Shown: positions 17,293 to 26,217 of the stretch, in pieces | Layout: each line of letters begins with the position of its first letter | Position numbering within the stretch: the first letter of the stretch is position 1 | Assembly: GCF_014203155.1 (NCBI RefSeq) | Contig: NZ_JACHIK010000014.1 | Coordinates: 54,579-118,578, forward strand | DNA from: Shinella fusca | Lineage (GTDB): Bacteria > Pseudomonadota > Alphaproteobacteria > Rhizobiales > Rhizobiaceae | Direction: 5' to 3' | Length of the DNA: 64,000 bases | Notes under the pieces: model-generated | Databases searched by the model: none | What the model was told of the DNA's origin: nothing | The model's input: the letters and a program-made list of their open reading frames with translations, nothing else | Program-made: the position numbers and the translations under genes

Positions 17293-17592
17293 ATGGACGA
17301 TCACGACGAACGGATCCGCCAAAGGGCCCATGAAATATGGGAGGAAGAAGGCCGTCCGGAAGGTCGCGAATATTCGCACTGGCTGCGCGCCCGGGCGGAA
17401 ATCCAGGATACGGCCGGCGATGCGCCGGCTGAGGCCGGGCGCGCCAGCAAGGCCGACATTGCCCGCAACGCGCTTCCGCCGGGCACCGTGCCGGAAAATC
17501 CGACGGCCGAGAATCCCGACCGCATCGCGCGGTTGAAGCCCGCGCGCCCGAAAAAGCCGCTCGATGCGCGGGATATCGACGCCCAGCTCTGA
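17293..17592 (+). CDS. DUF2934 family small protein
   Basis: 99 residues. The N-terminal RIRQRAHEIWEEEGRPEG and HWLRA match DUF2934, a short motif common in rhizobial stress-associated proteins; the rest is Pro/Ala/Arg-rich and probably disordered. No signal peptide. The upstream EcfG-like promoter suggests expression in the general stress response. It is convergent with the MATE gene, 17 bases apart. Confidence 0.82.
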   Translation: MDDHDERIRQRAHEIWEEEGRPEGREYSHWLRARAEIQDTAGDAPAEAGRASKADIARNALPPGTVPENPTAENPDRIARLKPARPKKPLDARDIDAQL

Positions 17593-17609
17593 ACGGCCCG
17601 GGCCGGGGC

Positions 17610-18971
17610 CTAGCTCCGGCCCGCCACGGCGAATTGCCGCCCCGCCAGCGCCGGCAGGCGCAGGGCAAGGAAAATCCCCCGGAACGCCAGGAACAGGTTG
17701 AGCGCGAGCCAGAGCCCGTGATTGCCGAGGAGCGGCACGAAGAGGCCGATCGCGGCGATATAGCCGACGAAGGCTGCCAGCATCATGTTGCGCATGGCCG
17801 CCGACCAGGTCGCGCCGATGAACACCCCGTCCATCTGGAAGGCAAGCGCGCCGGTGATCGCCGTCAGCGCCGCCCAGGGCAGGTATTTCACCGCCTCCGC
17901 CCGCACGCTCTCCGTCGTCGTCAGGAAGCCGATGATATTTTCGCCGAAGAGGAGGAAGAGCAGCGTCGTCACGACGCCGAGGCCGAAGGACCAGAGCATG
18001 GTGAGCTTGACCGCCCGGTCGAAGGCGGGGCGGAAATTCGCCCCGAAGGCGCGGCCGACCAGCTGCTCGGCGGCATTGGCAATGCCGTCGAGATAATAGC
18101 CGGCGACGAGGAAGATGTTCATCAGCACCGCATTGGCCGCCAGCACCAGCGGCCCCATGGACGAGCCGATGCGCGTCATGATGGCGAAGGCGCCGATCAG
18201 CACGAAGGTGCGGATCATGATGTCCCGGTTGAGCGAGAACAGCGCCCGCATCCGCTCGCGCGCGAAGATCTCGGCGCGGGACGGGCGTTCCCTCCGGTCG
18301 AAGCGCGAGACGATGAGGAGGAGGCCGGTGAGCATGCCCACCGTCTCGCCGGTGAAGGCGGCCCATGCGATGCCGGCGACGCCCCAGCCGAGCCCAAGGC
18401 CGAGGACGATCGACAGCACGATGTTGACGCCGTTGATGACCGCCTGCAGGAAGAGCCCCGTCATGCCCTGCCCGCGCCCCAGCACGAAGCCGAGCAGCGC
18501 ATAGTTGGCGAGCGACAGCGGCGCCGATAGGACGCGGATCGAGAAATAGACCGTCGTCACCTCGGCAACACCGGGCGACGGCGCCATCAGGAAGAGGCCG
18601 GCGGCAAGCAGGAACGGCGAGAGCAGCGCGAGCGCAAGGCCCGAACAGAGCGCGATGGCGAGCGAGCGCCAATAGACCGCCTGCTCCTCGCGCCGGTCGC
18701 CTCGGCCGAAGGCCTGCGCCACCAGCCCCGTCGTCGAGGCGCGCAGGAAGTTGAAGCTGCCGAGCAGGAGATCGAAGATCACCGCGCCGACGGCCATGCC
18801 GGCCAGCGCATCCGCCGAGCCGAGCCGGCCGGCGACCGCCGTGTCGGTCAGGCCGATCAGCGGCGTCGTCAGGAAGCCGAGCGTCATGGGAATGGCGATG
18901 GAAAGCACCAGCCGGTGCGTCACCTCGAAGGGGCCGGCGCCCTCGTTTTCCTCTATCGTTGCTGCGCTCAT
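17610..18971 (-). CDS. MATE family efflux transporter (DinF-like)
   Basis: 453 residues with about 12 hydrophobic helices and two MATE repeats (N-terminal IAIPMTLGFLTTPLIGLTDT with AVAGRLGSADALAG; second half starting near SLNRDIMIRTFVLIGAF). DinF-like MATE proteins are cation-coupled multidrug or metabolite exporters of the inner membrane. Substrate unknown. It heads a leftward strand switch, directly next to the CAP lipoprotein gene. Confidence 0.9.
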   Translation of the reverse strand: MSAATIEENEGAGPFEVTHRLVLSIAIPMTLGFLTTPLIGLTDTAVAGRLGSADALAGMAVGAVIFDLLLGSFNFLRASTTGLVAQAFGRGDRREEQAVYWRSLAIALCSGLALALLSPFLLAAGLFLMAPSPGVAEVTTVYFSIRVLSAPLSLANYALLGFVLGRGQGMTGLFLQAVINGVNIVLSIVLGLGLGWGVAGIAWAAFTGETVGMLTGLLLIVSRFDRRERPSRAEIFARERMRALFSLNRDIMIRTFVLIGAFAIMTRIGSSMGPLVLAANAVLMNIFLVAGYYLDGIANAAEQLVGRAFGANFRPAFDRAVKLTMLWSFGLGVVTTLLFLLFGENIIGFLTTTESVRAEAVKYLPWAALTAITGALAFQMDGVFIGATWSAAMRNMMLAAFVGYIAAIGLFVPLLGNHGLWLALNLFLAFRGIFLALRLPALAGRQFAVAGRS

Positions 18972-19009
18972 GCTTCCGCCCCTCGCTGCCTTTGCAGCCC
19001 CTCTCCCGC

Positions 19010-19498
19010 TCAGCTCGACAGCACCATCGACCAGTACGGCCGGTTGCCCGTGGCCGGGTTGCGCACCACCGCGACACCGAGCCCGCGATAACTCGACCCG
19101 AGCATGTTTTCCAGATGCTTCGGCGAACGATGCCAGGCCTCGAAGGCGTCCGCGGCGCTATCCTGCCCGGCCGCGATATTCTCGGCCGCCGGCAGCGCCA
19201 CCTCCATGCCCTTCATGCGTTTCAGGAAATTCGCGCCGAAGCCGATATTGTGCTCCATCCTGCCGGCCGCGGCCATGCGGCTCGCCTGGTCCATCGCCGC
19301 CCGCTGCGCGGCCCTGTCGAGGGCGAGCGCCGGCAGGCCGTGCTCGGCCCGCAGCCGGTTGATGGCGCCGAGCGTGGCTGCCGTCTCGTCGCTGCCGGTG
19401 CCGGCGGACGGGGCGAGCACGCTCGTGGTGGAGCAGCCGGCGGCAAGCGCGGCGAGGGAGGCCGCCGAGGCGGCAAGCAGGTTTCGGCGGGACAGCAT
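19010..19498 (-). CDS. CAP (SCP/PR-1) domain lipoprotein
   Basis: 162 residues. The N-terminus MLSRRNLLAASAASLAALAA followed by GCS has twin Arg and a lipobox, so it is probably a Tat-exported or Sec-exported lipoprotein. The CAP domain shows INRLRAEHGLPALALD, MEHNIGFGANF, AENIAAGQ, and WHRSPKHLENMLGSSYRGLGVA, with the His/Glu positions of bacterial CAP proteins. Role unknown; CAP proteins are extracytoplasmic. The DUF6460 gene stop lies two bases upstream. Confidence 0.87.
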   Translation of the reverse strand: MLSRRNLLAASAASLAALAAGCSTTSVLAPSAGTGSDETAATLGAINRLRAEHGLPALALDRAAQRAAMDQASRMAAAGRMEHNIGFGANFLKRMKGMEVALPAAENIAAGQDSAADAFEAWHRSPKHLENMLGSSYRGLGVAVVRNPATGNRPYWSMVLSS

Positions 19499-19500
19499 GG

Positions 19501-19767
19501 TCAGCGGCGATAGCTCAGGAGGCGAATGACGATGAAGACGGGAATGACGATGACGGCCCCGAGCAGGAGGTAGTCGCCGAGGCGGCCCAGCGTCTTGAAG
19601 CCCGTGTTCCACAGGTCGAGCACGAAATTGCGCACGGCGAAGAGAATGTCCTGCGGATAGAGCCCGAAGATCGACATCAGGAAGCCCACGGTCACCGACA
19701 GGATCAGGAGCTTGATGATCACGCGGATCGGCGTGTCGCCGAGGAACCCGTTCACGCCATTCGACAT
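19501..19767 (-). CDS. Small membrane protein, DUF6460-like
   Basis: 88 residues from MSNGVNGFLGDTPIRVIIKL. Two hydrophobic helices (LLILSVTVGFLMSIFGLY and YLLLGAVIVIPVFIVIRLL) flank a short amphipathic segment. This resembles small inner-membrane proteins of Rhizobiales annotated DUF6460. Two bases separate it from the CAP gene. Function unknown. Confidence 0.75.
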   Translation of the reverse strand: MSNGVNGFLGDTPIRVIIKLLILSVTVGFLMSIFGLYPQDILFAVRNFVLDLWNTGFKTLGRLGDYLLLGAVIVIPVFIVIRLLSYRR

Positions 19768-19914
19768 CGGCTGATTCTCCAAAAAGTCTCGTTTCTTCCA
19801 GATAAGCGGTCGCCGCCCCCGCGGCAAGCGAACGGCGGCATACGAGAATTCGCTTGCGTTTTGCCGCGGCCCTGCCATGTAGCTCCGCCCAGTTTTCCCG
19901 TTTCAAAGCCGCCT

Positions 19915-20856
19915 ATGACGAGCACGCACTTTTCCTCCGGCGATCTCATCGCCGACCGCCGCGCCGACTATGCCCGCATGTTCGCGCAATCGGGCGAGTT
20001 CGCCGAGGCGGCCGAGCTCATGGAGCAGGCGCTGGAACAGGTGCCCGGCTGGGCGGCCGGCTGGTTCCGGCTCGCCGAATATGCCGAGAAATCAGGCCGC
20101 AAGGAGGCAGCCGCCGCCGCGCTCGAAAAGGTCATGGCGCTCGATCCTACCGACATCTTCGGCGCCAGCCTGAAGCTCGCCGTGCTCGGCGCCGCCGAGG
20201 CCCCTGCCGCCCCGCCGACGCCCTATGTCGAACGGCTCTTCGACGACTATGCCGAGCGCTTCGACACCGCCCTCGTCAAGAAGCTGGACTATACCGTTCC
20301 GCAGACGCTCGCCCGCCTCGTGCTGAGCCATGCGGGCAAGGATGCGCATTTCGGCCTCGTCTCGGACATCGGCTGCGGCACGGGCCTCTTCGGCGTCGAG
20401 ATCCGCGCCCATGCCGGCCGGCTCGAAGGCTTCGACCTTTCCGCCGGCATGCTGGCGAAAGCGGAGGAGAAGCAAGTCTACGACCACCTCGCACAGGCCG
20501 ATCTTTCGCTTGCCGCGGAGGCAAGCGGCCTCTTCACGGAGGCAGGGGAAAAGCGTGCCGACCTCGTCAGCGCCGCCGACGTCCTCATGTATCTCGGCGA
20601 CCTTGCCGAGGTCTTCCCGAGCGTTGCGCGTCTTGCAAGGCCGGGCGGGCTCTTCGCCTTTTCCGTCGAGGACGGCGGGGCGGGCGACGCACCGGTGCTG
20701 CGCCCCTCACTGCGCTATGCCCATCCCGAGGCCTTCATCCGCCGGAAGATGGAAGAAAGCGGCTTCGACCCCGTGGCCATGGAAAAGAGCGTCATCCGGC
20801 AGGATGCCGGCCAGCCGGTGCATGGCCTGCTTTTTCTGGCGCGCCGGCAGGGATAG
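19915..20856 (+). CDS. SAM-dependent methyltransferase with N-terminal TPR
   Basis: 313 residues. Residues 5-85 form TPR-like helices (GEFAEAAELMEQALEQVPGW, ALEKVMALDP). A class I methyltransferase domain follows: motif I is VSDIGCGTGLFGVEIR, with GFDLSAGMLAKA and LVSAADVLMYLGDL after it. Such TPR-methyltransferase fusions are common in Rhizobiales; the substrate is unknown. No strong ribosome site is seen before the start at 19915. Confidence 0.85.
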   Translation: MTSTHFSSGDLIADRRADYARMFAQSGEFAEAAELMEQALEQVPGWAAGWFRLAEYAEKSGRKEAAAAALEKVMALDPTDIFGASLKLAVLGAAEAPAAPPTPYVERLFDDYAERFDTALVKKLDYTVPQTLARLVLSHAGKDAHFGLVSDIGCGTGLFGVEIRAHAGRLEGFDLSAGMLAKAEEKQVYDHLAQADLSLAAEASGLFTEAGEKRADLVSAADVLMYLGDLAEVFPSVARLARPGGLFAFSVEDGGAGDAPVLRPSLRYAHPEAFIRRKMEESGFDPVAMEKSVIRQDAGQPVHGLLFLARRQG

Positions 20857-20912
20857 CGCTTGCGCCCGATACGGCGCGCCTTACAACGACATAGGACCTT
20901 CGGAGATCAGGC

Positions 20913-21548
20913 ATGGACGGCGAAAAGCGGCGTTTCGGCTTCTGGAACTCAATCCCCACCCGTCATACGCCGCTGGAGGACGTGCAGGGCATCTTCGCCA
21001 GCAGCATGATCGCCGCGCTCGGCCTCGCGCTGATGGGCAGCGCCGGTCTGGTGGCGAGCGGCACGGCGGGCGTCGCCTTCGTGCTGCATTACCTCACGGG
21101 CGTCAGCTTCGGCCTCTACTACACCGTCGTGAATATCCCGTTCTACATCCTCGCGCTGAAGCGGCTCGGCTGGGCCTTCACGCTGAAGACCATCCTCGCC
21201 GTCTCGCTGACCTCGCTCATCACCGAGTTCCAGCCGCATTTCGTGCGCATCGAGAGCATCGACCCGATGTGGACGGCGGTGCTGGCCGGCATCCTGCTCG
21301 GCTTCGGCCTGCTCGGCCTCTACCGCCATCGGGCGAGCCTCGGCGGCGTCGGCGTGCTGGCCGTCTACCTGCAGGATCGTTTCGGCATGCGCGCCGGCCT
21401 CGTTCAGCTCGCCTTCGACCTCGTGGTGCTGGTGGCGGCCTTTTCCGTCGCCGCGCCCTTCATCGTGCTCTGCTCGGTCGTCGGCGCGCTGGTGCTGAAC
21501 CTCTTCCTCACCATAAACCACCGCGCCGACCGCTATATCGCCATGTGA
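20913..21548 (+). CDS. YitT family membrane protein
   Basis: 211 residues with about five hydrophobic segments. ASGTAGVAFVLHYLTGVSFG and YYTVVNIPFYILALKRLGW resemble the YitT/DUF161 membrane family, whose function is unknown. It lies 57 bases after the methyltransferase gene. Confidence 0.82.
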   Translation: MDGEKRRFGFWNSIPTRHTPLEDVQGIFASSMIAALGLALMGSAGLVASGTAGVAFVLHYLTGVSFGLYYTVVNIPFYILALKRLGWAFTLKTILAVSLTSLITEFQPHFVRIESIDPMWTAVLAGILLGFGLLGLYRHRASLGGVGVLAVYLQDRFGMRAGLVQLAFDLVVLVAAFSVAAPFIVLCSVVGALVLNLFLTINHRADRYIAM

Positions 21549-21599
21549 ATTTTCGTGAGGGCCGCTTCACATTCGGCCGGCCGTCACTAGCTTAGGCGG

Positions 21600-24125
21600 G
21601 TGAGCACCATCGATTCCGCCGCCGGCCCCGCCCTCCTGCCCGCCCCCTTCGCCGACTGGTTCGAGAGCAAGGGGTGGCGGCCGCGCGCCCACCAGATGGA
21701 GCTGCTGTCCCGCGCTAGCGCCGGCGAAAGCCTGCTCCTCATCGCTCCCACCGGCGCCGGCAAGACGCTCGCCGGCTTCCTGCCGGCCCTCACGGACCTC
21801 ACGCGGCGCGGAAAGATCCCGCCCGGCTCGGCCTTCACCGGCGTCCACACGCTCTACATCTCGCCGCTGAAGGCGCTTGCCGTCGATATCGAGCGCAACC
21901 TGACGAAGCCCGTCTCGGAGATGGGCCTGCCGATCACCATCGAGACGCGCACCGGCGACACGCCGCAGGCCAAGCGCCAGCGCCAGCGCCTCAACCCGCC
22001 GGACATCCTCCTGACGACGCCCGAGCAGGTCGCCCTCCTCATCGCCAACGGCGAGGCCGAGCGCTTCTTCAAGGACCTGAAATACGTGATCTTCGACGAG
22101 CTGCATTCGCTCGTCACCTCCAAGCGCGGGCATTTGCTCTCGCTCGGCCTTGCGCGCCTGCGCCGCCTTGCGCCCAGCCTCAGGACCATCGGCCTTTCGG
22201 CCACCGTCGCCGAGCCGATGGACCTGCGCCGCTGGCTGGTCGCGCAGTCTCCCGACGGGGAGAGCCACGCCGGCCTCGTCACCGCGCCGGGCGGGGCGAA
22301 GCCCGTCATCACCATCCTCAAAAGCGAGGAGCGCGTGCCGTGGTCCGGCCATTCGGCCAAATACGCCATGCCCGAGGTCTACGAGGCGATCAAGGCGCAC
22401 AGGACGGCGCTCCTCTTCGTCAACACGCGCAGCCAGGCGGAAATCCTCTTCCAGGCGCTCTGGGCCATCAACGAGGACACGCTGCCCATCGCGCTGCACC
22501 ACGGCTCGCTCGATGTCGGCCAGCGCCGCAAGGTGGAGCAGGCCATGGCGGAGAACCGGCTGCGCGCCGTCGTCGCCACCTCGACGCTCGATCTCGGCAT
22601 CGACTGGGGCGACGTCGACCTCGTCATCCATGTCGGCGCGCCGAAGGGCGCCTCGCGCCTTGCCCAGCGGATCGGCCGTGCCAACCACCGCATGGACGAG
22701 CCGAGCCGTGCCATCCTCGTGCCGGCCAACCGCTTCGAGGTGATGGAGTGCCAGGCCGCGCTCGACGCCAACTATCTCGGCGCGCAGGACACGCCGCCGG
22801 TCGGCCACGGCACGCTCGATGTCCTCGCCCAGCATGTTCTCGGCATGGCCTGCGCAGCGCCCTTCGACGAAGACGATCTCTTTGCCGAGATCACCACCGC
22901 CTCCCCCTATACCGGGCTGCCGCGGGAGAAATTCGCCCGCATCGTCCAGTTCGTCGCGACCGGCGGCTATGCGCTGAAGACCTACGAGCGCTATGCCCGC
23001 ATCCGCAAGACCGTAGACGGCCTCTGGCGCGTCTCCAATCCGGGCATCGCCCAGCAATACCGCCTCAACCTCGGCACCATCGTCGAGATGCCGATGCTGA
23101 ACGTGCGCATGGTGAAACGCGGCGCGAAGGGCGCGGTCGGGCGCGGCGGGGCCTCGCTCGGCAAGGTCGAGGAATATTTCCTCGAAATGCTCTCGCCCGG
23201 CGACACCTTCCTCTTCTCCGGCAAGGTGCTGCGCTTCGAGGGTATCCGCGAGAACGAATGCCTCGTCTCCCAGGCCTTCTCGCTCGATCCGAAGGTGCCG
23301 GCCTATGCCGGCGGCAAGTTCCCGCTCTCCACCTATCTCGCCGATCAGGTGCGCTCGATGCTGGACGATCCCGCCCGCTGGGGCGAGCTGCCCGACCAGG
23401 TGCGCGACTGGCTCGCCCTCCAGCGCGACGTCTCCAGCCTGCCGAAGCGCGACGAGCTCCTGATCGAGACCTTTCCGCGCGGCAGCCGGCATTACATGGT
23501 CGCCTACCCCTTCGAGGGGCGGCTTGCGCACCAGACGCTCGGCATGCTGCTCACCCGCCGGCTGGAGCGCGCCGGCCGCCGGCCGCTCGGCTTCGTCGCC
23601 ACCGACTATTCGCTCGCCATCTGGGCGCTGGACGATCTCGGCTATTCCTTCGCCGTCGAGCGCCCGTCGCTGGAAAACCTCTTCGACGAGGACATGCTGG
23701 GCGACGACCTCGAAGCCTGGCTCGACGAGAGCTTCATGCTCAAGCGCGCCTTCCGCAATTGCGCCGTGATTGCCGGCCTTATCGAGCAGCGCCATCCGGG
23801 CAAGGAAAAGACCGGGCGGCAGGTCACCGTTTCCGCCGACCTCATCTACGACGTGCTGCGCAGCCACGAGCCGGACCATATCCTCCTCGAAGCCACGCGC
23901 GCCGATGCGGCGGCGGGGCTTTTGGATATTCAGCGATTGGGCGATATGCTGGCGCGAATCAAGGGCCATATCACCCATCGGCGGCTCACCCGCATCTCGC
24001 CGCTCGCCGTGCCGATCATGCTGGAGATCGGCAGGGAGACGGTGGCGGGCGAGGCGCAGGATTTCCTGCTGGCGGAAGCGGCGGAAGACCTGATCGCCGA
24101 AGCGATGGGCGAGGCCGGCATCTAG
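21600..24125 (+). CDS. Ligase-associated DNA damage response DEXH-box helicase (Lhr family)
   Basis: 841 residues with a GTG start. Motif Q/I region: RAHQMELL and Walker A APTGAGKTLAG; DEXH box IFDELHSL; motif III GLSATVAEP; motif VI RIGRANHRMD. The Lhr winged-helix and C-terminal domains follow. These short Lhr proteins act on nucleic acids and are normally encoded with an ATP-dependent DNA ligase, an exonuclease and a PdeM-type nuclease. Here only PdeM follows, 16 bases downstream. Confidence 0.93.
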   Translation: MSTIDSAAGPALLPAPFADWFESKGWRPRAHQMELLSRASAGESLLLIAPTGAGKTLAGFLPALTDLTRRGKIPPGSAFTGVHTLYISPLKALAVDIERNLTKPVSEMGLPITIETRTGDTPQAKRQRQRLNPPDILLTTPEQVALLIANGEAERFFKDLKYVIFDELHSLVTSKRGHLLSLGLARLRRLAPSLRTIGLSATVAEPMDLRRWLVAQSPDGESHAGLVTAPGGAKPVITILKSEERVPWSGHSAKYAMPEVYEAIKAHRTALLFVNTRSQAEILFQALWAINEDTLPIALHHGSLDVGQRRKVEQAMAENRLRAVVATSTLDLGIDWGDVDLVIHVGAPKGASRLAQRIGRANHRMDEPSRAILVPANRFEVMECQAALDANYLGAQDTPPVGHGTLDVLAQHVLGMACAAPFDEDDLFAEITTASPYTGLPREKFARIVQFVATGGYALKTYERYARIRKTVDGLWRVSNPGIAQQYRLNLGTIVEMPMLNVRMVKRGAKGAVGRGGASLGKVEEYFLEMLSPGDTFLFSGKVLRFEGIRENECLVSQAFSLDPKVPAYAGGKFPLSTYLADQVRSMLDDPARWGELPDQVRDWLALQRDVSSLPKRDELLIETFPRGSRHYMVAYPFEGRLAHQTLGMLLTRRLERAGRRPLGFVATDYSLAIWALDDLGYSFAVERPSLENLFDEDMLGDDLEAWLDESFMLKRAFRNCAVIAGLIEQRHPGKEKTGRQVTVSADLIYDVLRSHEPDHILLEATRADAAAGLLDIQRLGDMLARIKGHITHRRLTRISPLAVPIMLEIGRETVAGEAQDFLLAEAAEDLIAEAMGEAGI

Positions 24126-24141
24126 AGGAACACGAAGGCGC

Positions 24142-24867
24142 ATGCAGAGACTGGCACTCGCATCGATGGAGATCGAGGATTTCGGCACCGTGTCGGCACG
24201 CACCGTCGTTGCCGGGGTCGAGGCCATGTGCGATCCGCTCGGCGCGCTTTACCTGCCGGAAACGCGCCTCCTCGTCGTCTCGGACCTTCACCTCGAAAAA
24301 GGCGCCGCCTTCGCCCGCCGCGGCATGATGCTCCCGCCCTACGATACGCTCGCCACGCTGAAGGTTCTGGAGGCCGTCATCGCCCGCCACGACCCCGCCA
24401 TCGTCGTCAGCCTCGGCGACAATTTCCACGACCGCGTCGGCTCCGCCCACCTGCCGGAGATATTCCGCACGAAGATTGCGGACCTGGCGCGCGGGCGCGA
24501 CTGGATCTGGATCAACGGCAACCACGATCCGGACGGCACCGTGGACCTGCCCGGCCAGTTCGCCGACGAACTGCACTATGCCGGCCTTGCCTTCCGGCAC
24601 GAGCCGTCGCTTGTCTCCCCCGCCGGCGAGATCGCCGGGCATCTCCACCCCGCCGCTACCGTCATCCGCCGCGAGAAGGCGGTGCGCCGCCCCTGCTTCG
24701 CCACCGACGGACGGCGCCTCCTGATGCCCGCCTTCGGCCTCATGAGCGGCGGCCTCGACCTTCGCCACAAGGCGATGACCGGGCTTTTCGAAAAGCAGAA
24801 CCTCATCGCCCACATGATGGGCCGCGACCGCATCTATTCGGTGCGCTTTTCCAATCTCAGGGGCTGA
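24142..24867 (+). CDS. pdeM: Ligase-associated DNA damage response endonuclease PdeM
   Basis: 241 residues, calcineurin-like metallophosphoesterase. Metal motifs: VSDLHLEKGA, LGDNFHDR, INGNHDPDG, and GHLHP. PdeM is the phosphoesterase/nuclease partner of the ligase-associated helicase, and the 16-base gap supports co-transcription. An AAGG site precedes the chosen start; M9 is an alternative. Confidence 0.92.
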   Translation: MQRLALASMEIEDFGTVSARTVVAGVEAMCDPLGALYLPETRLLVVSDLHLEKGAAFARRGMMLPPYDTLATLKVLEAVIARHDPAIVVSLGDNFHDRVGSAHLPEIFRTKIADLARGRDWIWINGNHDPDGTVDLPGQFADELHYAGLAFRHEPSLVSPAGEIAGHLHPAATVIRREKAVRRPCFATDGRRLLMPAFGLMSGGLDLRHKAMTGLFEKQNLIAHMMGRDRIYSVRFSNLRG

Positions 24868-24915
24868 CGGGCCTCAAGACCGCTTGTATCCTGCAAGCAG
24901 TTCTGGAGACCCCGC

Positions 24916-25422
24916 ATGAAAGACACCCACCGTTCCGGCTGCCCGATCAACCTGACGCTCGAAGTGCTCGGGGATCGCTGGAGCCTGATCGTGCTGCGCG
25001 ACATGATGTTCGGCAACCGCCGCCATTTCCGCGAGCTTCTGACGAAATCGGAGGAGGGTATCGCCTCGAACATCCTCGCCGATCGCCTGCGCCGCCTCGT
25101 CGACCGGGGTCTCGTCACGAAGGCGGACGATCCGAGCCACAAGCAGAAGGCGCTCTACAGCCTCACCGAGATGGGCATCGCCCTCGTGCCCGTCTTCGCC
25201 GCGATGGGCGCCTGGGGCCGCCGCTTCCTGCCGGTGACGGAGGAGCTGTCGATCCGCGCCGAACTGCTCGAAGAGGGCGGGCCGGCCATGTGGGAAGCCT
25301 TCATGGAGGAGCTGCGCGCCATCCATATGGGGCAGCCGCAGCCCGCCCGCTCGGTCTTCGGCGAACTGCGCGCGGCCTATGAGGCCACCGTCGCGCGGCG
25401 GCGGGCCGAGGCCGCCGGCTGA
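24916..25422 (+). CDS. HxlR family transcriptional regulator
   Basis: 168 residues. CPINLTLEVLGDRWSLIVLR with the leading Cys, FRELLTKSEEGIASNILADR, and the wing KALYSLTEMG define the HxlR winged helix. Such regulators often sense electrophiles or oxidants by the N-terminal Cys. The target is not apparent; its stop directly abuts the convergent TIGR02186 gene. Confidence 0.9.
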   Translation: MKDTHRSGCPINLTLEVLGDRWSLIVLRDMMFGNRRHFRELLTKSEEGIASNILADRLRRLVDRGLVTKADDPSHKQKALYSLTEMGIALVPVFAAMGAWGRRFLPVTEELSIRAELLEEGGPAMWEAFMEELRAIHMGQPQPARSVFGELRAAYEATVARRRAEAAG

Positions 25423-26217
25423 TCAGTCCTTGCGGAAGACGACGCTGGCGAGCCAGCCCGTCAGCACCGCCAGCATCACCGAGAAGGCGCCGTAGGCGAA
25501 GGACTGGTTATAGGCGGCGTTGGAGATCATCTGCTCGATGCCGGTCTTCATGACTCGCAGCGGCAGGGCCTTTTCCGCGATGAAGACGCCGTCGCGGAAG
25601 AGATGCGCGCGCACGACATGGGTGCCGTTCGGCACGTTGGCCGGCAGCTTCACCGTCGCCTTGAAGAGGCTGGCGCTGATGAACTGCACGCCGCCCGGAT
25701 CGCGCTGGTAGAAGCCGCCGCTTTCCTTGAGGCGCCGGAAGGCGTCGCGGAATTCGGTAAGGTTGCTGCCGTCGCCGAGATAGCCGACGGGCGACAGCCG
25801 GATATGCTGGATGCCGACGCCGACGCCGTTGAGGACGGGCGGCGCGGCGATGGTCTCCACATCCCGCGTGCTCGACAGCGAATAGGATTCCGGCACCAGC
25901 TCGAAGGTCATCGAGCGCCGGTTGACCCAGATGCCGAAGATGCGCTCCTTCACGCGCACGGTGTTGTTGTCCTTCGGTCCTTCCAGCGCCACGACGATAT
26001 CGTACTTGCTCTGGGCGAGCAGGGACGGATCGTAGCCTTCGATGGCGCCGAAGATCGTCAGGTCCGCGCCGCGGAAATCCGAGGAAATGGCGATCTCGTC
26101 GGTGGAGATGCCGATCTCGAGCTTTTCGGGAAACTCCGCCGGCTTGTCCTCCTGCGCCCATCCGAGCGCAGGCACGGCAAGGCCGATGACGAGGCAGAGG
26201 GCAGCGACCGCTCTCAT
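25423..26217 (-). CDS. TIGR02186 family exported membrane-anchored protein
   Basis: 264 residues. A signal peptide (MRAVAALCLVIGLAVPALGW) leads to a beta-rich extracytoplasmic domain (KLEIGISTDEIAISSDFRGA, LTIFGAIEG) and a C-terminal membrane helix (FAYGAFSVMLAVLTGWLAS). This is the TIGR02186 family, confined largely to alphaproteobacteria. It overlaps the TauE/SafE gene stop by four bases, as usual for this pair, suggesting a joint role in sulfur-oxyanion or related export. Exact function unknown. Confidence 0.85.
   Translation of the reverse strand: MRAVAALCLVIGLAVPALGWAQEDKPAEFPEKLEIGISTDEIAISSDFRGADLTIFGAIEGYDPSLLAQSKYDIVVALEGPKDNNTVRVKERIFGIWVNRRSMTFELVPESYSLSSTRDVETIAAPPVLNGVGVGIQHIRLSPVGYLGDGSNLTEFRDAFRRLKESGGFYQRDPGGVQFISASLFKATVKLPANVPNGTHVVRAHLFRDGVFIAEKALPLRVMKTGIEQMISNAAYNQSFAYGAFSVMLAVLTGWLASVVFRKD

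Noticed and set aside
17600..17625. GC-rich hairpin between the DUF2934 and MATE genes as terminator
   Set aside because: It overlaps the MATE stop codon and has no T-run; support is too weak to list.
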